From Clostridium sp. CAG:413 (GTDB taxonomy: Bacteria > Bacillota > Clostridia > Oscillospirales > Acutalibacteraceae): a stretch of DNA of 19,910 bases. The position numbers were made by a program, and so were the translations under genes. The DNA is taken from positions 5,705 to 25,614 of the forward strand of contig FR888173.1 of NCBI GenBank assembly GCA_000431775.1, in the 5' to 3' direction. This document shows, piece after piece, positions 8,382-19,347 of this stretch. How positions within the stretch are numbered: position 1 is the first letter of the stretch; each line of letters starts with the position of its first letter. Under the pieces are notes generated by a model. It saw only the letters and a program-made list of their open reading frames with translations. It searched no databases and was not told the origin of the DNA.

Positions 8382-8446
8382 AAGGACTCCCCTCTCATGC
8401 AGTTGAATTAGACTTCCTCGTCATAAGACAATGCCAAAAAAGGCAA

Positions 8447-8473
8447 AAATTGTTTATGCCGATTAAACAATTT
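8447..8473 (-). repeat. Perfect 10-bp AT-rich inverted repeat in the giant gene leader
   Basis: AAATTGTTTA and TAAACAATTT pair perfectly around a 7-nt loop. The repeat lies just downstream of the predicted transcription start of the giant gene and runs into TTTTTGCC on the minus strand. A second small palindrome, TGCC-TTTTTT-GGCA, follows at 8432-8445. It may be an operator just after the start site or a weak 5' hairpin. The stem is too AT-rich to be a confident terminator. Confidence 0.5.
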
Positions 8474-8483
8474 CTCATTTTCA

Positions 8484-8512
8484 TTAATAGCATAATTCAT
8501 CGGTCATGTCAA
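8484..8512 (-). promoter_or_regulatory. Promoter of the giant surface protein operon
   Basis: On the minus strand, a perfect -35 TTGACA (8512-8507), a 17-nt spacer and a -10 TATTAA (8489-8484) preceded by TGC form an extended -10 sigma-A promoter. It leaves a leader of roughly 95 nt before the ATG at 8381. No other convincing promoter is visible before the peptide or kinase genes, which fits one operon. Confidence 0.7.
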
Positions 8513-8564
8513 TGCTTTTTTAGAGGTTTTTAGACAATTGAGCCAAATTGCGTAAAAATTGCAC

Positions 8565-8601
8565 GAAATTCGGCAATGTCATCGTTTCGATTACGAATTT
8601 C
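8565..8601. repeat. 8-bp inverted repeat upstream of the giant gene promoter
   Basis: GAAATTCG (8565-8572) and CGAATTTC (8594-8601) are perfect inverted arms separated by 21 nt, about 55-90 bases upstream of the -35. It may be a binding site for a dimeric regulator. The rest of the 8513-8640 stretch is AT-rich and holds no visible gene. Confidence 0.3.
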
Positions 8602-8640
8602 ATTAGAGAATTCTTTAAAAAACTATTCAAAAAAATGTGT

Positions 8641-8671
8641 AAAAAACCCGCCTCCGTTAGGAAGCGGGTTT
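8641..8671 (-). terminator. Rho-independent terminator of the TIM-barrel gene
   Basis: On the minus strand, AACCCGCTTCC and GGAGGCGGGTT form an 11-bp stem with one mismatch around a 4-nt loop, followed directly by a run of T. It begins about 8 nt after the stop of the sugar phosphate isomerase/epimerase-like gene and separates it from the giant protein operon. Confidence 0.85.
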
Positions 8672-8677
8672 GCTGCT

Positions 8678-9502
8678 TTACGGCATATACGGATCGTCGA
8701 CGCATTCATAATCATCGGGCATGATGAACTGCGAGATGAACTTGATGGTGTAGTCAACGCCCCACTGGCCTTTTTTGCCGCTCCAGCGCCGCGAATGCGG
8801 CTCGATGGAGAGCGCACCGTTGTAGTCGGCGCAATAGAGCAGAGCCATGGCGGATCTCCAGTCTATCTGGTCGAGACCCGCGGGCGGGTCGTCGAAGTGG
8901 TCGTTCGATATATAGAGGGCGCCCTTGATATGGACATGATAGAATCTGCCGCCCCAATCCCTCATCTCCCTGAGATAGTCGCCGCTGCGACTCAGGCAGT
9001 GGGAGATATCGTATTTGATGCCGAGCTCGGGCAGAGCGCCGAGCACGACCGCCCAAGCCTTCTCCTCATAGATGAAGTTCGCCCAGTCGCAGTTGTAGAC
9101 GGCTATTTTAACGCCTTTATCTCTGCCGAATTCGATAAGCTCGGCAAGATACCTGATCGCCGCCTGACAGTTGTCATAATAGGAGAGAGCCTCAACGCGG
9201 TTAACGCCGACGTTAAAAACGGGGCAGCCGACTATGGAAGCGAGGGTAATGAGATTCTTATCGTGAGCCTGAGCCTCGGGGATAATATTGCCGCTCTCGT
9301 CAAGGCGGGTCATGCCCCACCTGCCTATCGAGACGACTTTGACATCGTATTTCTCGGAATTCGCCTTTATCTCATCGGCCTTTGCGAGTATCTCGGCGGA
9401 GTCGTAGCGGTCGTTGGCGCAGAATTCAATGCCGTGCAGCCCCTTTGACGCCACCGCCTTGAAGTGACCCTCTTCCCAGCCGTTTATGATTGAAAGTGTC
9501 AT
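8678..9502 (-). CDS. Sugar phosphate isomerase/epimerase-like TIM-barrel protein
   Basis: The 274-residue product matches the xylose isomerase-like/AP endonuclease 2 TIM-barrel superfamily, whose members epimerise or isomerise sugars using a divalent metal. Probable metal-site residues are in YDISH (D166, H169), HVHIKG (H189, H191) and SIEPH (E234). The usual Glu of the fourth or fifth strand (an ENH-type motif) is replaced by VYNCDW (135-140), which may mark a subfamily with a modified metal site. It has no signal peptide, so it is cytoplasmic. A strong GGAGG lies 8 nt before the ATG. It has its own promoter with a palindrome and its own terminator. It is co-directional with a secreted glycosidase-like gene 103 nt upstream, which suggests a small carbohydrate-use unit. 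The substrate cannot be read from the sequence. Confidence 0.82.
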   Translation of the reverse strand: MTLSIINGWEEGHFKAVASKGLHGIEFCANDRYDSAEILAKADEIKANSEKYDVKVVSIGRWGMTRLDESGNIIPEAQAHDKNLITLASIVGCPVFNVGVNRVEALSYYDNCQAAIRYLAELIEFGRDKGVKIAVYNCDWANFIYEEKAWAVVLGALPELGIKYDISHCLSRSGDYLREMRDWGGRFYHVHIKGALYISNDHFDDPPAGLDQIDWRSAMALLYCADYNGALSIEPHSRRWSGKKGQWGVDYTIKFISQFIMPDDYECVDDPYMP

Positions 9503-9550
9503 TGCTTTTCCTCCGTTACGGGCAACGAAGCCGCCCTTTATTATAATGTA

Positions 9551-9579
9551 ATAGTACCATATATCGAAATCGCCGTCAA
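9551..9579 (-). promoter_or_regulatory. Promoter of the TIM-barrel gene
   Basis: On the minus strand, TTGACG (9579-9574), 17 nt, and TACTAT (9556-9551) preceded by TGG form an extended -10 promoter. It lies about 50 nt upstream of the ATG at 9502. A second AT-rich TATAAT hexamer occurs just downstream, without a good -35. Confidence 0.6.
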
Positions 9580-9595
9580 CGGTAATTTTCGATAT
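9561..9595. promoter_or_regulatory. Palindromic operator candidate straddling the -35
   Basis: ATATCGAAA (9561-9569) and TTTCGATAT (9587-9595) are perfect 9-bp inverted arms. One arm lies in the -35/-10 spacer and the other just upstream of the -35, so a bound repressor would block the promoter. The inner CCGT/ACGG extends the symmetry. No T-run follows on either strand, which argues against a terminator for the upstream gene. Confidence 0.5.
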
Positions 9596-9605
9596 CCGAC
9601 CTTCT

Positions 9606-11802
<2,197 letters not shown>

Positions 11803-11813
11803 CGGAGAAAATT

Positions 11814-12977
11814 ATGAATATAAAAGAACTTGATAAAGAATATGTGGCGGGCACCTACGCAAGATTCCCGCTGACGATAGTTAAGGGCAAGGGCTCGATC
11901 GTTTGGGACGACGAGGGCAAGAAATATATCGACCTCTCCACGGGCATAGCGGTCAACTCCTTCGGCATTGCGGACGGCGAATGGATGGCAGCCGTCATAA
12001 AGCAGCTCGGCTCTTTGCAGCATATGTCGAATCTTTATTACACCGAGCCCTGTGCCGAGCTCGCTCAAATGCTCTGCCAAAGGACGGGCATGGATAAGGT
12101 GTTCTTCTCAAATTCCGGCGCAGAGGCCAACGAATGTGCGATCAAAGCGGCGAGAAAATACGCCGCCGAGAAGCACGGGGCTGAGTATTATAACATAATA
12201 ACGCTCAAAAACAGCTTCCACGGCAGGACGGTAACGACCCTCGCCGCAACGGGGCAGGATGTGTTTCATCACGACTTTTTGCCGCTGACAGAGGGCTTCC
12301 TCTACGCCGAGGCAAACAGCATTGACGATATCAAGACGCTGACCGAGAGCAATAAATGCGCCGGAGTGATGATAGAGGTCGTCCAGGGCGAGGGCGGAGT
12401 TAACCCGCTCGACAAGGATTATGTCAAGGCTCTTGCCGAGCTTTGCGCCGAGAAAGACCTGCTGCTCATCTGCGACGAGGTGCAGACGGGCAACGGCAGG
12501 AGCGGCAAGCTCTATGCCTATATGAATTACGGCATTCAGCCCGATATAGTTTCGACCGCCAAGGGGCTTGCGGGCGGTCTGCCGCTGGGCGCAACGCTGC
12601 TCGGCGCCAAGGTCAGCGGGGTATTCACCCCCGGCACTCACGGCTCGACCTTCGGCGGCAACCCTGTCTGCTGCGCCGGCGCAATAAGCATTCTCGGCAG
12701 GATAGACGACGAGCTGCTCAAGGGAGTGCGTGAGCGCTCGGAATTCATCATAAACGAGTTGAGCGGCGCACCCGGCGTTGAATCGGTCACGGGTCTCGGG
12801 CTGATGCTCGGGGTCAAGACCTCAAAGCCCGCCGCCGAGGTCATCAGCGGCTGCATGGCAAAGGGCGTACTTGTGATAAAAGCAAAGGACAAGGTGCGGC
12901 TGCTGCCCGCACTCAATATACCCATGGAGCAGTTGAAGCAGGCAACGGCCGTTATCAAAGAGGTCTGCGCCGAGTAA
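11814..12977 (+). CDS. argD: Acetylornithine aminotransferase
   Basis: The 387-residue, PLP-dependent class-III aminotransferase is of normal length for ArgD. It converts N-acetylglutamate semialdehyde to N-acetylornithine with glutamate as amino donor. Visible marks are [11 protein letters not shown] (97-107, phosphate and cofactor site), FHGRT (135-139), [11 protein letters not shown] (221-231) and the PLP lysine in [14 protein letters not shown] (K250). [10 protein letters not shown] (275-284) is the usual phosphate-contact loop. GGAGA lies 7 nt before the ATG. It follows the chimeric argC by 11 nt and is followed by argF after 11 nt, so it is part of the operon. ArgD enzymes often also act as succinyldiaminopimelate aminotransferase in lysine synthesis, which could keep the gene under selection if ornithine synthesis is lost. 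Confidence 0.95.
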   Translation: MNIKELDKEYVAGTYARFPLTIVKGKGSIVWDDEGKKYIDLSTGIAVNSFGIADGEWMAAVIKQLGSLQHMSNLYYTEPCAELAQMLCQRTGMDKVFFSNSGAEANECAIKAARKYAAEKHGAEYYNIITLKNSFHGRTVTTLAATGQDVFHHDFLPLTEGFLYAEANSIDDIKTLTESNKCAGVMIEVVQGEGGVNPLDKDYVKALAELCAEKDLLLICDEVQTGNGRSGKLYAYMNYGIQPDIVSTAKGLAGGLPLGATLLGAKVSGVFTPGTHGSTFGGNPVCCAGAISILGRIDDELLKGVRERSEFIINELSGAPGVESVTGLGLMLGVKTSKPAAEVISGCMAKGVLVIKAKDKVRLLPALNIPMEQLKQATAVIKEVCAE

Positions 12978-12988
12978 GGAGGAGCAAT

Positions 12989-14008
12989 ATGAACCTGTAC
13001 GGAAAAGATTTTTTAAAACTTTTAGATTTCACTCCCGATGAAATAAATTATCTTATCGACCTCGCCGCCGCCCTCAAGGCAAAGAAAAAGGCGGGGATCC
13101 CTCACAAGCTCTGCGAGGGCAAAAACGTGGCTCTGATTTTTGAAAAGACGAGCACCCGCACCAGATGCAGCTTCGAGGTCGCCTCAAGGGATCTCGGCAT
13201 GGGCTGCACCTATCTCGACCCCTCAGGCTCGCAGATAGGCAAAAAGGAGAGCATCGCCGACACGGCAAGGGTGCTTTCGAGCATGTTTGACGGCATTGAA
13301 TACCGCGGCTTCGGTCAGGTGATAGTCGAGGAGCTGGCGGAATTCGCCTCCGTGCCTGTTTGGAACGGGCTGACAAATGAATTCCACCCCACTCAGATAC
13401 TCGCCGATTTTCTCACTATCAAGGAGCATTTCGGCACTCTGAAGGGCATTAAATTCGTATATATGGGCGACTCCCGCTTCAACATGGGCAACTCGCTCAT
13501 GGTCGGCTGCGCCAAGATGGGCATGAGCTTCACCGCCTGCGCCCCCGAGGAATACTTCCCCGACAAAGCGCTCATCGCCGAATGCGAGGCCATAGCCGCT
13601 GAGACGGGCGCAACGCTCAGCTTCTGCACCTCGCCCGAGGAAGCCGTAAAGGACGCCGACGTTATCTACACGGATATATGGGTCTCGATGGGCGAACCCG
13701 CCGAGGTCTGGACGGAGAGGATAGAGGCGCTCTCGCCCTATCAGGTCAATTCGGCTCTGATGGCAAAGGCTGCGCCGGGCGCAATATTCATGCACTGTCT
13801 GCCCTCGTATCACGACCTCAAGACGGCTATCGGCAAGGAGATAGGCGAGAAATTCGGCATGACCGAGATGGAGGTGACCGACGAGGTCTTTGAGGGGCCG
13901 CAGTCGGTGGTATTCAAGGAAGCGGAGAACCGTATGCACACGATAAAGGCAGTCATGGCGGCAACGCTGTGCAGCGATATAGACGATCGGCTTGGGAGCG
14001 GAATATAA
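12989..14008 (+). CDS. argF: Ornithine carbamoyltransferase
   Basis: The 339-residue enzyme joins carbamoyl phosphate and ornithine to give citrulline. It has the carbamoyl-phosphate loop STRTR (55-59), HPTQ (133-136), the ornithine-binding SMG loop in DIWVSMGEP (229-237) and HCLP (269-272) carrying the catalytic cysteine C270. Length and motifs are normal, so the enzyme should be active. AAGGAGG overlaps the argD stop region and gives a strong ribosome binding site 7 nt before the ATG. Its stop overlaps the carA start by one base (TAATG). In other organisms the same family serves catabolism (ArcB), but this context of argD and carAB points to biosynthesis. Confidence 0.95.
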   Translation: MNLYGKDFLKLLDFTPDEINYLIDLAAALKAKKKAGIPHKLCEGKNVALIFEKTSTRTRCSFEVASRDLGMGCTYLDPSGSQIGKKESIADTARVLSSMFDGIEYRGFGQVIVEELAEFASVPVWNGLTNEFHPTQILADFLTIKEHFGTLKGIKFVYMGDSRFNMGNSLMVGCAKMGMSFTACAPEEYFPDKALIAECEAIAAETGATLSFCTSPEEAVKDADVIYTDIWVSMGEPAEVWTERIEALSPYQVNSALMAKAAPGAIFMHCLPSYHDLKTAIGKEIGEKFGMTEMEVTDEVFEGPQSVVFKEAENRMHTIKAVMAATLCSDIDDRLGSGI

Positions 14009-15111
14009 TGAAGTCATTTAACAGGAAGCTCGTCCTCGAGGACGGCAGCGAATACTGCGGCTACGGCTTCGGCAGCCCGTGTCAACGGGTCTGCGAGCTG
14101 GTGTTCAACACCTCGATGGTCGGCTATCAGGAGATAGTCTCCGACCCGTCATATACCGATCAGGCGGTCGTGATGACCTTCCCGCTCATCGGCAACTACG
14201 GCATAACGGACGACGATTTCGAGTGCAAAAATCCGAGTGTCGGCGCGCTGATAGTCTATGACTACAACGACAGGCCGTCAAATTTCCGCTACACCAAGAC
14301 TCTCTCCGAGCTGCTTGAGGAGAACGGAATCCCCGGCATTTACGGCGTTGACACCCGCCGCCTGACCCGTAGCATAAGAGATTTCGGCTCACGCCGCTGC
14401 ATCATCACCGATATCTCGACCCCCGTCGGGGAGGCGCTTGAGATAATCAAAAATACACCCGTGCCGCACGACGCTGTGGCGAGGGTGAGCTGCAAAAAGC
14501 GCTGGTATTCACGCACGGCGAATCCTCAATTCAACGTCGTGGCGCTCGACTGCGGCATCAAGCTCGGCATAGTCCGCAGCCTTAATCGGCTCGGCTGCAA
14601 CGTGACCGTCGTGCCATACGACACACCCGCAGAGGAGATAGAATTTATGAAGCCCGACGGCGTATTCCTCTCAAACGGCCCGGGCGACCCCGAGGATGTA
14701 ACACCCGTCATTGAGACGGTCAAAAAGCTCAGGGGCAAATACCCGCTCTTCGGCATATGCCTCGGTCACCAGATGATATCGCTTGCCTACAGCGCAAAGA
14801 CATACAAGCTGAAATTCGGTCACAGGGGCGGCAACCACCCCGTACTGAATAAACTCACGGGCAAGATAGAGATAACCTCGCAAAATCACAGCTACGCCGT
14901 TGACAATGACAGCCTTGAGGGGACGGGGCTGACCGTTACGCACGTCAACCTGCTCGACGGCACGGTGGAGGGGCTGCAATGCGCCGAGGACGGCGTTTTC
15001 AGCGTGCAATACCACCCCGAAAGCTCCCCCGGCCCGCAGGACAGCGGCTATTTATTCGACATTTTTGTCAGCAGTATGAAGGAGGCGAAGACCCGTGCCC
15101 AAAAGAAATGA
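14008..15111 (+). CDS. carA: Carbamoyl-phosphate synthase small (glutaminase) subunit
   Basis: The ATG at 14008 is chosen over an upstream in-frame start (13969) because it shares one base with the argF stop and has GGGAG about 9 nt before it. The 367-residue product hydrolyses glutamine to supply ammonia to CarB. It has the CarA-specific N-terminal domain, then a class-I glutaminase domain with SNGPGDPED (222-230), the nucleophile C251 in [14 protein letters not shown] (274-279) and the HPE pair H336/E338 in [10 protein letters not shown]. All catalytic residues are present. The start of carB overlaps its 3' end by 17 nt. Being in the arginine operon, this copy is probably the arginine-dedicated synthase, though pyrimidine synthesis may depend on it as well. 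Confidence 0.95.
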   Translation: MKSFNRKLVLEDGSEYCGYGFGSPCQRVCELVFNTSMVGYQEIVSDPSYTDQAVVMTFPLIGNYGITDDDFECKNPSVGALIVYDYNDRPSNFRYTKTLSELLEENGIPGIYGVDTRRLTRSIRDFGSRRCIITDISTPVGEALEIIKNTPVPHDAVARVSCKKRWYSRTANPQFNVVALDCGIKLGIVRSLNRLGCNVTVVPYDTPAEEIEFMKPDGVFLSNGPGDPEDVTPVIETVKKLRGKYPLFGICLGHQMISLAYSAKTYKLKFGHRGGNHPVLNKLTGKIEITSQNHSYAVDNDSLEGTGLTVTHVNLLDGTVEGLQCAEDGVFSVQYHPESSPGPQDSGYLFDIFVSSMKEAKTRAQKK

Positions 15112-18100
15112 TATACACAAGGTGCTCGTCATAGGCTCGGGCCCTATCGTCATAGGTCAGGCTGCCGAATTTGACTATGCGGGCACGCAGGCGTGCCTTG
15201 CGCTCAAAGAGGAGGGCTACGAGGTCATCCTTGCAAACTCCAACCCCGCCACGATAATGACCGACACCTCGGTCGCGGATAAGGTATATATGGAGCCGCT
15301 CACGCTCGAATACCTCGCCCGCATCTGCCGCTATGAGCGCCCGGACGCAATAATCCCCGGCATCGGCGGCCAGACGGGGCTGAATCTCGCAATGCAGCTC
15401 GCAAAGAAGGGCGTGCTCAAAGAATGCGGCATTGAAATGCTCGGCACAAGCGCCGAGAGCATTGAGAGAGCGGAGGACAGGGAGCTTTTTAAGGAGCTTT
15501 GCCAGCAGATAGGCGAGCCTGTAGTGCCCTCGCAGATAACCTACAGCGCCGAAGAGGCGCTTGAAGCGGCGGAAAAGATAGGCTACCCCGTTATCCTTCG
15601 CCCCGCCTTCACCCTCGGCGGCACGGGCGGCGGCTTTGCCGACGACGCAGACGAGCTGCGGGAGAAGATGAAGAACGCTCTCGCCCTCTCCCCCGTCCGC
15701 CAGGTGCTCATTGAGAAGAGCATCAAGGGCTACAAGGAAATAGAATACGAGGTCATCCGTGACGCCAACGACACGGCGATAACCGTCTGTAATATGGAGA
15801 ATCTCGACCCCGTCGGCATCCATACGGGTGACTCCGTGGTCGTTGCCCCGAGCCAGACCCTGACCAATAAGGAATATCAGATGCTGCGTGACAGCGCGCT
15901 CAGGATAATCCGCGCGCTCAAGGTGGAGGGCGGCTGCAACGTTCAGTTTGCGCTCGACCCGTATTCATTCAGCTACTATGTGATAGAAGTCAACCCCAGG
16001 GTCTCCCGCTCCTCGGCTCTCGCCTCAAAGGCAAGCGGCTACCCGATAGCCCGAGTCTCGGCTAAAATCGCGATAGGTATGCAGCTTCACGAGATAAAGC
16101 TCGCCAACACCCCCGCCTGCTTCGAGCCGACCCTCGACTATGTGGTGACAAAGATGCCGCGCTTCCCCTTTGACAAATTCCCGACGGCGCTCAATACCCT
16201 CTCCACCCAGATGAAGGCGACGGGCGAGGTCATGAGCGTGGGGCGCAGCTTTGAGGAGAGCTTCCTCAAGGCGATACGCTCCCTCGAGGACGGCAGAAAT
16301 CATATCCACCTTGAGAAATTCGACTCGGCTCACATGACCGTCGAGCAGCTGCTCGATTATATCAAGGAGGGCACCGACGACAGGCTCTACGCCATATCCC
16401 AGCTGATGTGGATGGGCGTTGACGCCTCGCTGATCTGCGACATAACGCAGATAGATATGTTCTTCGTTGATAAAATAAAGAAGATAGTCGACCTTGAGAA
16501 GGAGCTTGAGGCCTCCCCCGGCTCGGTCGAGCTGCTGCGTGAGGCAAAGCGCTCCGGCTTCTCCGACTCATATGTGGCGGAGCTGTGGGGCGACACGACG
16601 GATAATATCTATAAGCTCCGCTGTGAGGAGAATATCTTCCCCGTCTACAAGATGATAGACACGTGCGCGAGCGAATTCGACAGCTACGTGCCCTATTTCT
16701 ACTCCACCTACGCCGAGGAGAACGAATCAATCGTCTCCGACAAGCCGAAGATAATCGTGCTCGGCTCGGGGCCGATACGCATCGGCCAGGGCGTTGAATT
16801 CGATTACTCCACCGTCCACGCCGTGCGCACGATAAAGCAGCTCGGCTATGAAGCGATAGTCATCAACAACAATCCCGAGACCGTCTCGACCGATTACACC
16901 GCCGCCGACAAGCTCTATTTTGAGCCGCTCACGCCCGAGGACGTGATGAACGTGGTGCATCTCGAGAAGCCGCTCGGAGTTATAGCGACCCTCGGCGGTC
17001 AGACCGCCGTCAACCTCGCTCAGCCGCTCGACGACAGAGGGGTACGCATAATCGGCACAGGCTGCGAAGCCATTGACAAGGCGGAGGATCGTGACCTTTT
17101 CAACGAGGTCATTCATTCGCTCGGAATCCCGAACCCCGTAGGCGAGGCCGTAACGGATATCGAGAGCGGAGTCGCCGCCGCGGAGCGGATAGGCTACCCC
17201 GTGCTTGTGCGCCCGAGCTTCGTGCTCGGCGGCAGGGCGATGGAGATAGTCGCCAACGAAGAAATGCTACGTAAATACCTCAAGAACGCTGTCGAGGTGG
17301 ATGAGGATAAACCCGTGCTCATTGATAAATATCTCATGGGCAAGGAGGTCGAGGTGGACGCGGTCTGCGACGGCAAAGAGGTCTTTGTGCCGGGCATAAT
17401 GGAGCTTGTCGAGCGCACGGGAGTTCACTCCGGCGACAGCACGAGCGTCTATCCACCGTTCTCTATCTCGCAAAAGGTACGTGACACCATCGCCGATTAC
17501 ACCACCCGCCTCGGGCTCGGCATCGGCATTGTTGGGCTTTTCAACATTCAGTTTATCGTTGATAAGAACGACGACATTTTTGTTATAGAGGTGAACCCCA
17601 GAGCCTCAAGAAGCGTGCCCTTCCTCTCAAAATCGACGGGTTGCGGTCTTGTCGGCATTGCGACGAAGGCTATGCTCGGGGTCAGCCTCAGGGAGCAGGG
17701 CATCACCGAGATGCGCCTGCCCGACCGCAAGCGCCGGTATGTTAAAGCCCCCGCATTCTCATTCGCCAAGCTCACAGGCATGGACGCCTACCTCTCGCCC
17801 GAGATGAAATCAACAGGCGAAGCGATTGGCTACGACAAGCGGCTCAACAGGGCGCTCTACAAAGCGTTGCAGGCCGCGGGCATACCGATGCTCAATTACG
17901 GCACGGTGCTCGTGACCGTCGCGGACGAGGATAAGGAGGAGACTCTGCCCCTCGTTAAGCGATTCCGCGACATAGGCTTCAATATTGAGGCCACCACCTG
18001 CACGGCGGATTTCCTCCGGTCGCACGGGATAAGGGTCAAGAAGCTCGCCAATATCCACGAGGGCAGCGAAGAGACCCTCGACTCCATCCGCTCGGGTCAC

Positions 18101-18286
18101 GTCAGCTATATCATCAACACCAGAGCCATCCTCTCGGGGATACACTATGAGAGCGGCGAGAAGCTCAGACGCTGTGCCGTTGACAACGGCGTGACGACCT
18201 TCACCTCGCTCGACACGGTGCGGATAGTCCTCGACGTGCTCGAGGAGCTGATAAACAAGGTCTCCACGATCGACGAAGATCAATAA
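15095..18286 (+). CDS. carB: Carbamoyl-phosphate synthase large subunit
   Basis: The 1063-residue product is close to the usual length of about 1070. It starts with GTG at 15095, supported by AAGGAGG 9 nt upstream inside carA. The two duplicated ATP-grasp halves are plain. The first begins with [21 protein letters not shown] (10-30) and the second at about residue 550 with [21 protein letters not shown]-terminal methylglyoxal-synthase-like allosteric domain starts near residue 936 (GTVLVTV). With CarA the enzyme makes carbamoyl phosphate from bicarbonate, glutamine-derived ammonia and two ATP. It is the last gene of the arginine operon. No strong terminator lies directly after it. The nearest candidate is at 18414-18458. 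Confidence 0.96.
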   Translation: MPKRNDIHKVLVIGSGPIVIGQAAEFDYAGTQACLALKEEGYEVILANSNPATIMTDTSVADKVYMEPLTLEYLARICRYERPDAIIPGIGGQTGLNLAMQLAKKGVLKECGIEMLGTSAESIERAEDRELFKELCQQIGEPVVPSQITYSAEEALEAAEKIGYPVILRPAFTLGGTGGGFADDADELREKMKNALALSPVRQVLIEKSIKGYKEIEYEVIRDANDTAITVCNMENLDPVGIHTGDSVVVAPSQTLTNKEYQMLRDSALRIIRALKVEGGCNVQFALDPYSFSYYVIEVNPRVSRSSALASKASGYPIARVSAKIAIGMQLHEIKLANTPACFEPTLDYVVTKMPRFPFDKFPTALNTLSTQMKATGEVMSVGRSFEESFLKAIRSLEDGRNHIHLEKFDSAHMTVEQLLDYIKEGTDDRLYAISQLMWMGVDASLICDITQIDMFFVDKIKKIVDLEKELEASPGSVELLREAKRSGFSDSYVAELWGDTTDNIYKLRCEENIFPVYKMIDTCASEFDSYVPYFYSTYAEENESIVSDKPKIIVLGSGPIRIGQGVEFDYSTVHAVRTIKQLGYEAIVINNNPETVSTDYTAADKLYFEPLTPEDVMNVVHLEKPLGVIATLGGQTAVNLAQPLDDRGVRIIGTGCEAIDKAEDRDLFNEVIHSLGIPNPVGEAVTDIESGVAAAERIGYPVLVRPSFVLGGRAMEIVANEEMLRKYLKNAVEVDEDKPVLIDKYLMGKEVEVDAVCDGKEVFVPGIMELVERTGVHSGDSTSVYPPFSISQKVRDTIADYTTRLGLGIGIVGLFNIQFIVDKNDDIFVIEVNPRASRSVPFLSKSTGCGLVGIATKAMLGVSLREQGITEMRLPDRKRRYVKAPAFSFAKLTGMDAYLSPEMKSTGEAIGYDKRLNRALYKALQAAGIPMLNYGTVLVTVADEDKEETLPLVKRFRDIGFNIEATTCTADFLRSHGIRVKKLANIHEGSEETLDSIRSGHVSYIINTRAILSGIHYESGEKLRRCAVDNGVTTFTSLDTVRIVLDVLEELINKVSTIDEDQ

Positions 18287-18310
18287 CGAATGCACGAAGA
18301 ACGCACACCG

Positions 18311-18341
18311 CTGCATATATAGACAATGGGGTCATATGCAG
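18311..18341. repeat. 8-bp inverted repeat after carB
   Basis: CTGCATAT (18311-18318) and ATATGCAG (18334-18341) are perfect arms with a 15-nt spacer, 24 nt after the carB stop. The stem is AT-rich and followed by only three T, so it is a poor terminator. It may be a weak mRNA 3'-end hairpin or a protein site. Confidence 0.35.
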
Positions 18342-18377
18342 TTTGCCGCTCCGTGCTCAAAAAATTTGAAAAAACTA

Positions 18378-18406
18378 TTTACATTTCACACACGTTAGTG
18401 TATAAT
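18378..18406 (+). promoter_or_regulatory. Strong promoter before the D-amino-acid transaminase gene
   Basis: TTTACA (18378-18383), a 17-nt spacer and a perfect TATAAT (18401-18406) make one of the best promoter matches in the window. The start of transcription should lie around 18411-18414, at the foot of the hairpin at 18414-18451. Confidence 0.75.
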
Positions 18407-18413
18407 TATGGGC

Positions 18414-18458
18414 AGGAACAACGGCGTTTCTTCAGAAATACCGCTGTTCCTCTTTTTT
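18414..18458 (+). terminator. Hairpin plus T-run directly after the promoter
   Basis: AGGAACA and TGTTCCT form the outer 7 bp, with CGG/CCG and TTTC/GAAA continuing inside around a TTCA loop. CTTTTTT follows. It has the form of an intrinsic terminator and could end the carB transcript. It also sits within the first bases of the transcript from the promoter at 18378-18406, so it may act as an attenuator or as a 5' stabilising hairpin. Confidence 0.7.
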
Positions 18459-18487
18459 ACAGCAAATTATTTTATGAGGTGATTGTC

Positions 18488-19333
18488 ATGGAAAATCTCG
18501 GTTATTATAACGGCAAATACGATCTGATAGAGAATATGTCCGTTCCCATGCTCGACAGGGTGTGTTGGTTCGGCGACGGCGTTTATGACGCCACCTACGC
18601 CCACAACCACAAGATATTTGACCTCAAGGCTCACCTTGACCGCTTCTATAACAGCGCAAGAATGCTGAAGGTCAATATCCCCATGGAGCGTAAGGAGCTG
18701 GAGGCTCTGCTCGCCGAGCTGGTGCTCAAGGTCGACGACGGCGACCAATTCGTCTATATGCAGGTGACGAGAGGCAGCGGCCTGCGTAATCATATATTCA
18801 CCGAGGATATGCAGGGCAATCTCTGGATAACACTGACCCCCTGCCCCGTTGCCGACACCTACAAGCCCATCGACGTCATAACCTATGAGGATAAGAGATT
18901 CCACTACTGCAACTGCAAGACGCTGAACCTCATCCCCTCCTGCCTCGCCGCCTCCGCCGCCGCAGAGGCCGGTTGCTCCGAGGCTATATTCCACAGGGGC
19001 GACATCGTCACCGAATGCGCCCATTCAAACGTCTCAATATTCAAGGACGGCAAGGTAATATCCCACCCGCTTGACGATACCGTGCTGCCCGGCACGGCGA
19101 GGATAAGACTGCTCGCCTTCGCAGAGAAGCTCGGCTACGGGGTCGACGAGCGCGAATACACCCTTGACGAGCTGATGAACGCCGACGAGGTCATAGTCCA
19201 CTCGACAGGCTCGTTCTGCATCCCCGTCAAGACCGTGGACGGCAAGCCCGTCGGCGGCAAGGCTCCCGAGATGCTCAAAAAGATACAGGACGCGCTGGTT
19301 GCGGATTTTGAAGCTCAGTGCAAGGCTGACTGA
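18488..19333 (+). CDS. dat: D-amino-acid transaminase
   Basis: The ATG at 18488 is chosen because GAGGTGATT lies just upstream; an in-frame start further 5' (18326) would read through the promoter and hairpin. The 281-residue product is a class-IV PLP aminotransferase. It has FGDGVYD (28-34, with Y33), the RxH motif R100/H102 that binds the substrate carboxylate in D-amino-acid transaminases, the PLP lysine K144 in CNCKTLNLIP, E176 in VTECAHSNV and VLPGTAR (199-205). These positions line up with the well-studied Bacillus enzyme (Y31, R98, H100, K145, E177). This favours D-alanine/D-glutamate transamination over branched-chain or aminodeoxychorismate activity. It is cytoplasmic and probably supplies D-amino acids for the cell wall. 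It is followed after 14 nt by a D-glutamate cyclase-like gene. Confidence 0.88.
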   Translation: MENLGYYNGKYDLIENMSVPMLDRVCWFGDGVYDATYAHNHKIFDLKAHLDRFYNSARMLKVNIPMERKELEALLAELVLKVDDGDQFVYMQVTRGSGLRNHIFTEDMQGNLWITLTPCPVADTYKPIDVITYEDKRFHYCNCKTLNLIPSCLAASAAAEAGCSEAIFHRGDIVTECAHSNVSIFKDGKVISHPLDDTVLPGTARIRLLAFAEKLGYGVDEREYTLDELMNADEVIVHSTGSFCIPVKTVDGKPVGGKAPEMLKKIQDALVADFEAQCKAD

Positions 19334-19347
19334 GGCGGTGACACGGC

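Noticed and set aside
8576..9448. 290-codon plus-strand frame opposite the TIM-barrel gene
   Set aside because: It crosses the terminator and the opposite strand encodes a well-recognised isomerase-like protein with ribosome binding site, promoter and terminator.
9561..9595. Terminator for the DUF4832 gene
   Set aside because: The hairpin is not followed by a T-run on the minus strand, and its arms are arranged around a -35 element, which fits an operator better.
18326..18487. 54-residue N-terminal extension of the D-amino-acid transaminase
   Set aside because: It spans the promoter and hairpin, and the family alignment and the GAGGTGATT site both support the ATG at 18488.
18360..18487. T-box or riboswitch leader before the transaminase gene
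   Set aside because: Only about 75 nt separate the predicted transcription start from the ATG, with one simple hairpin and no T-box or other conserved core sequence.
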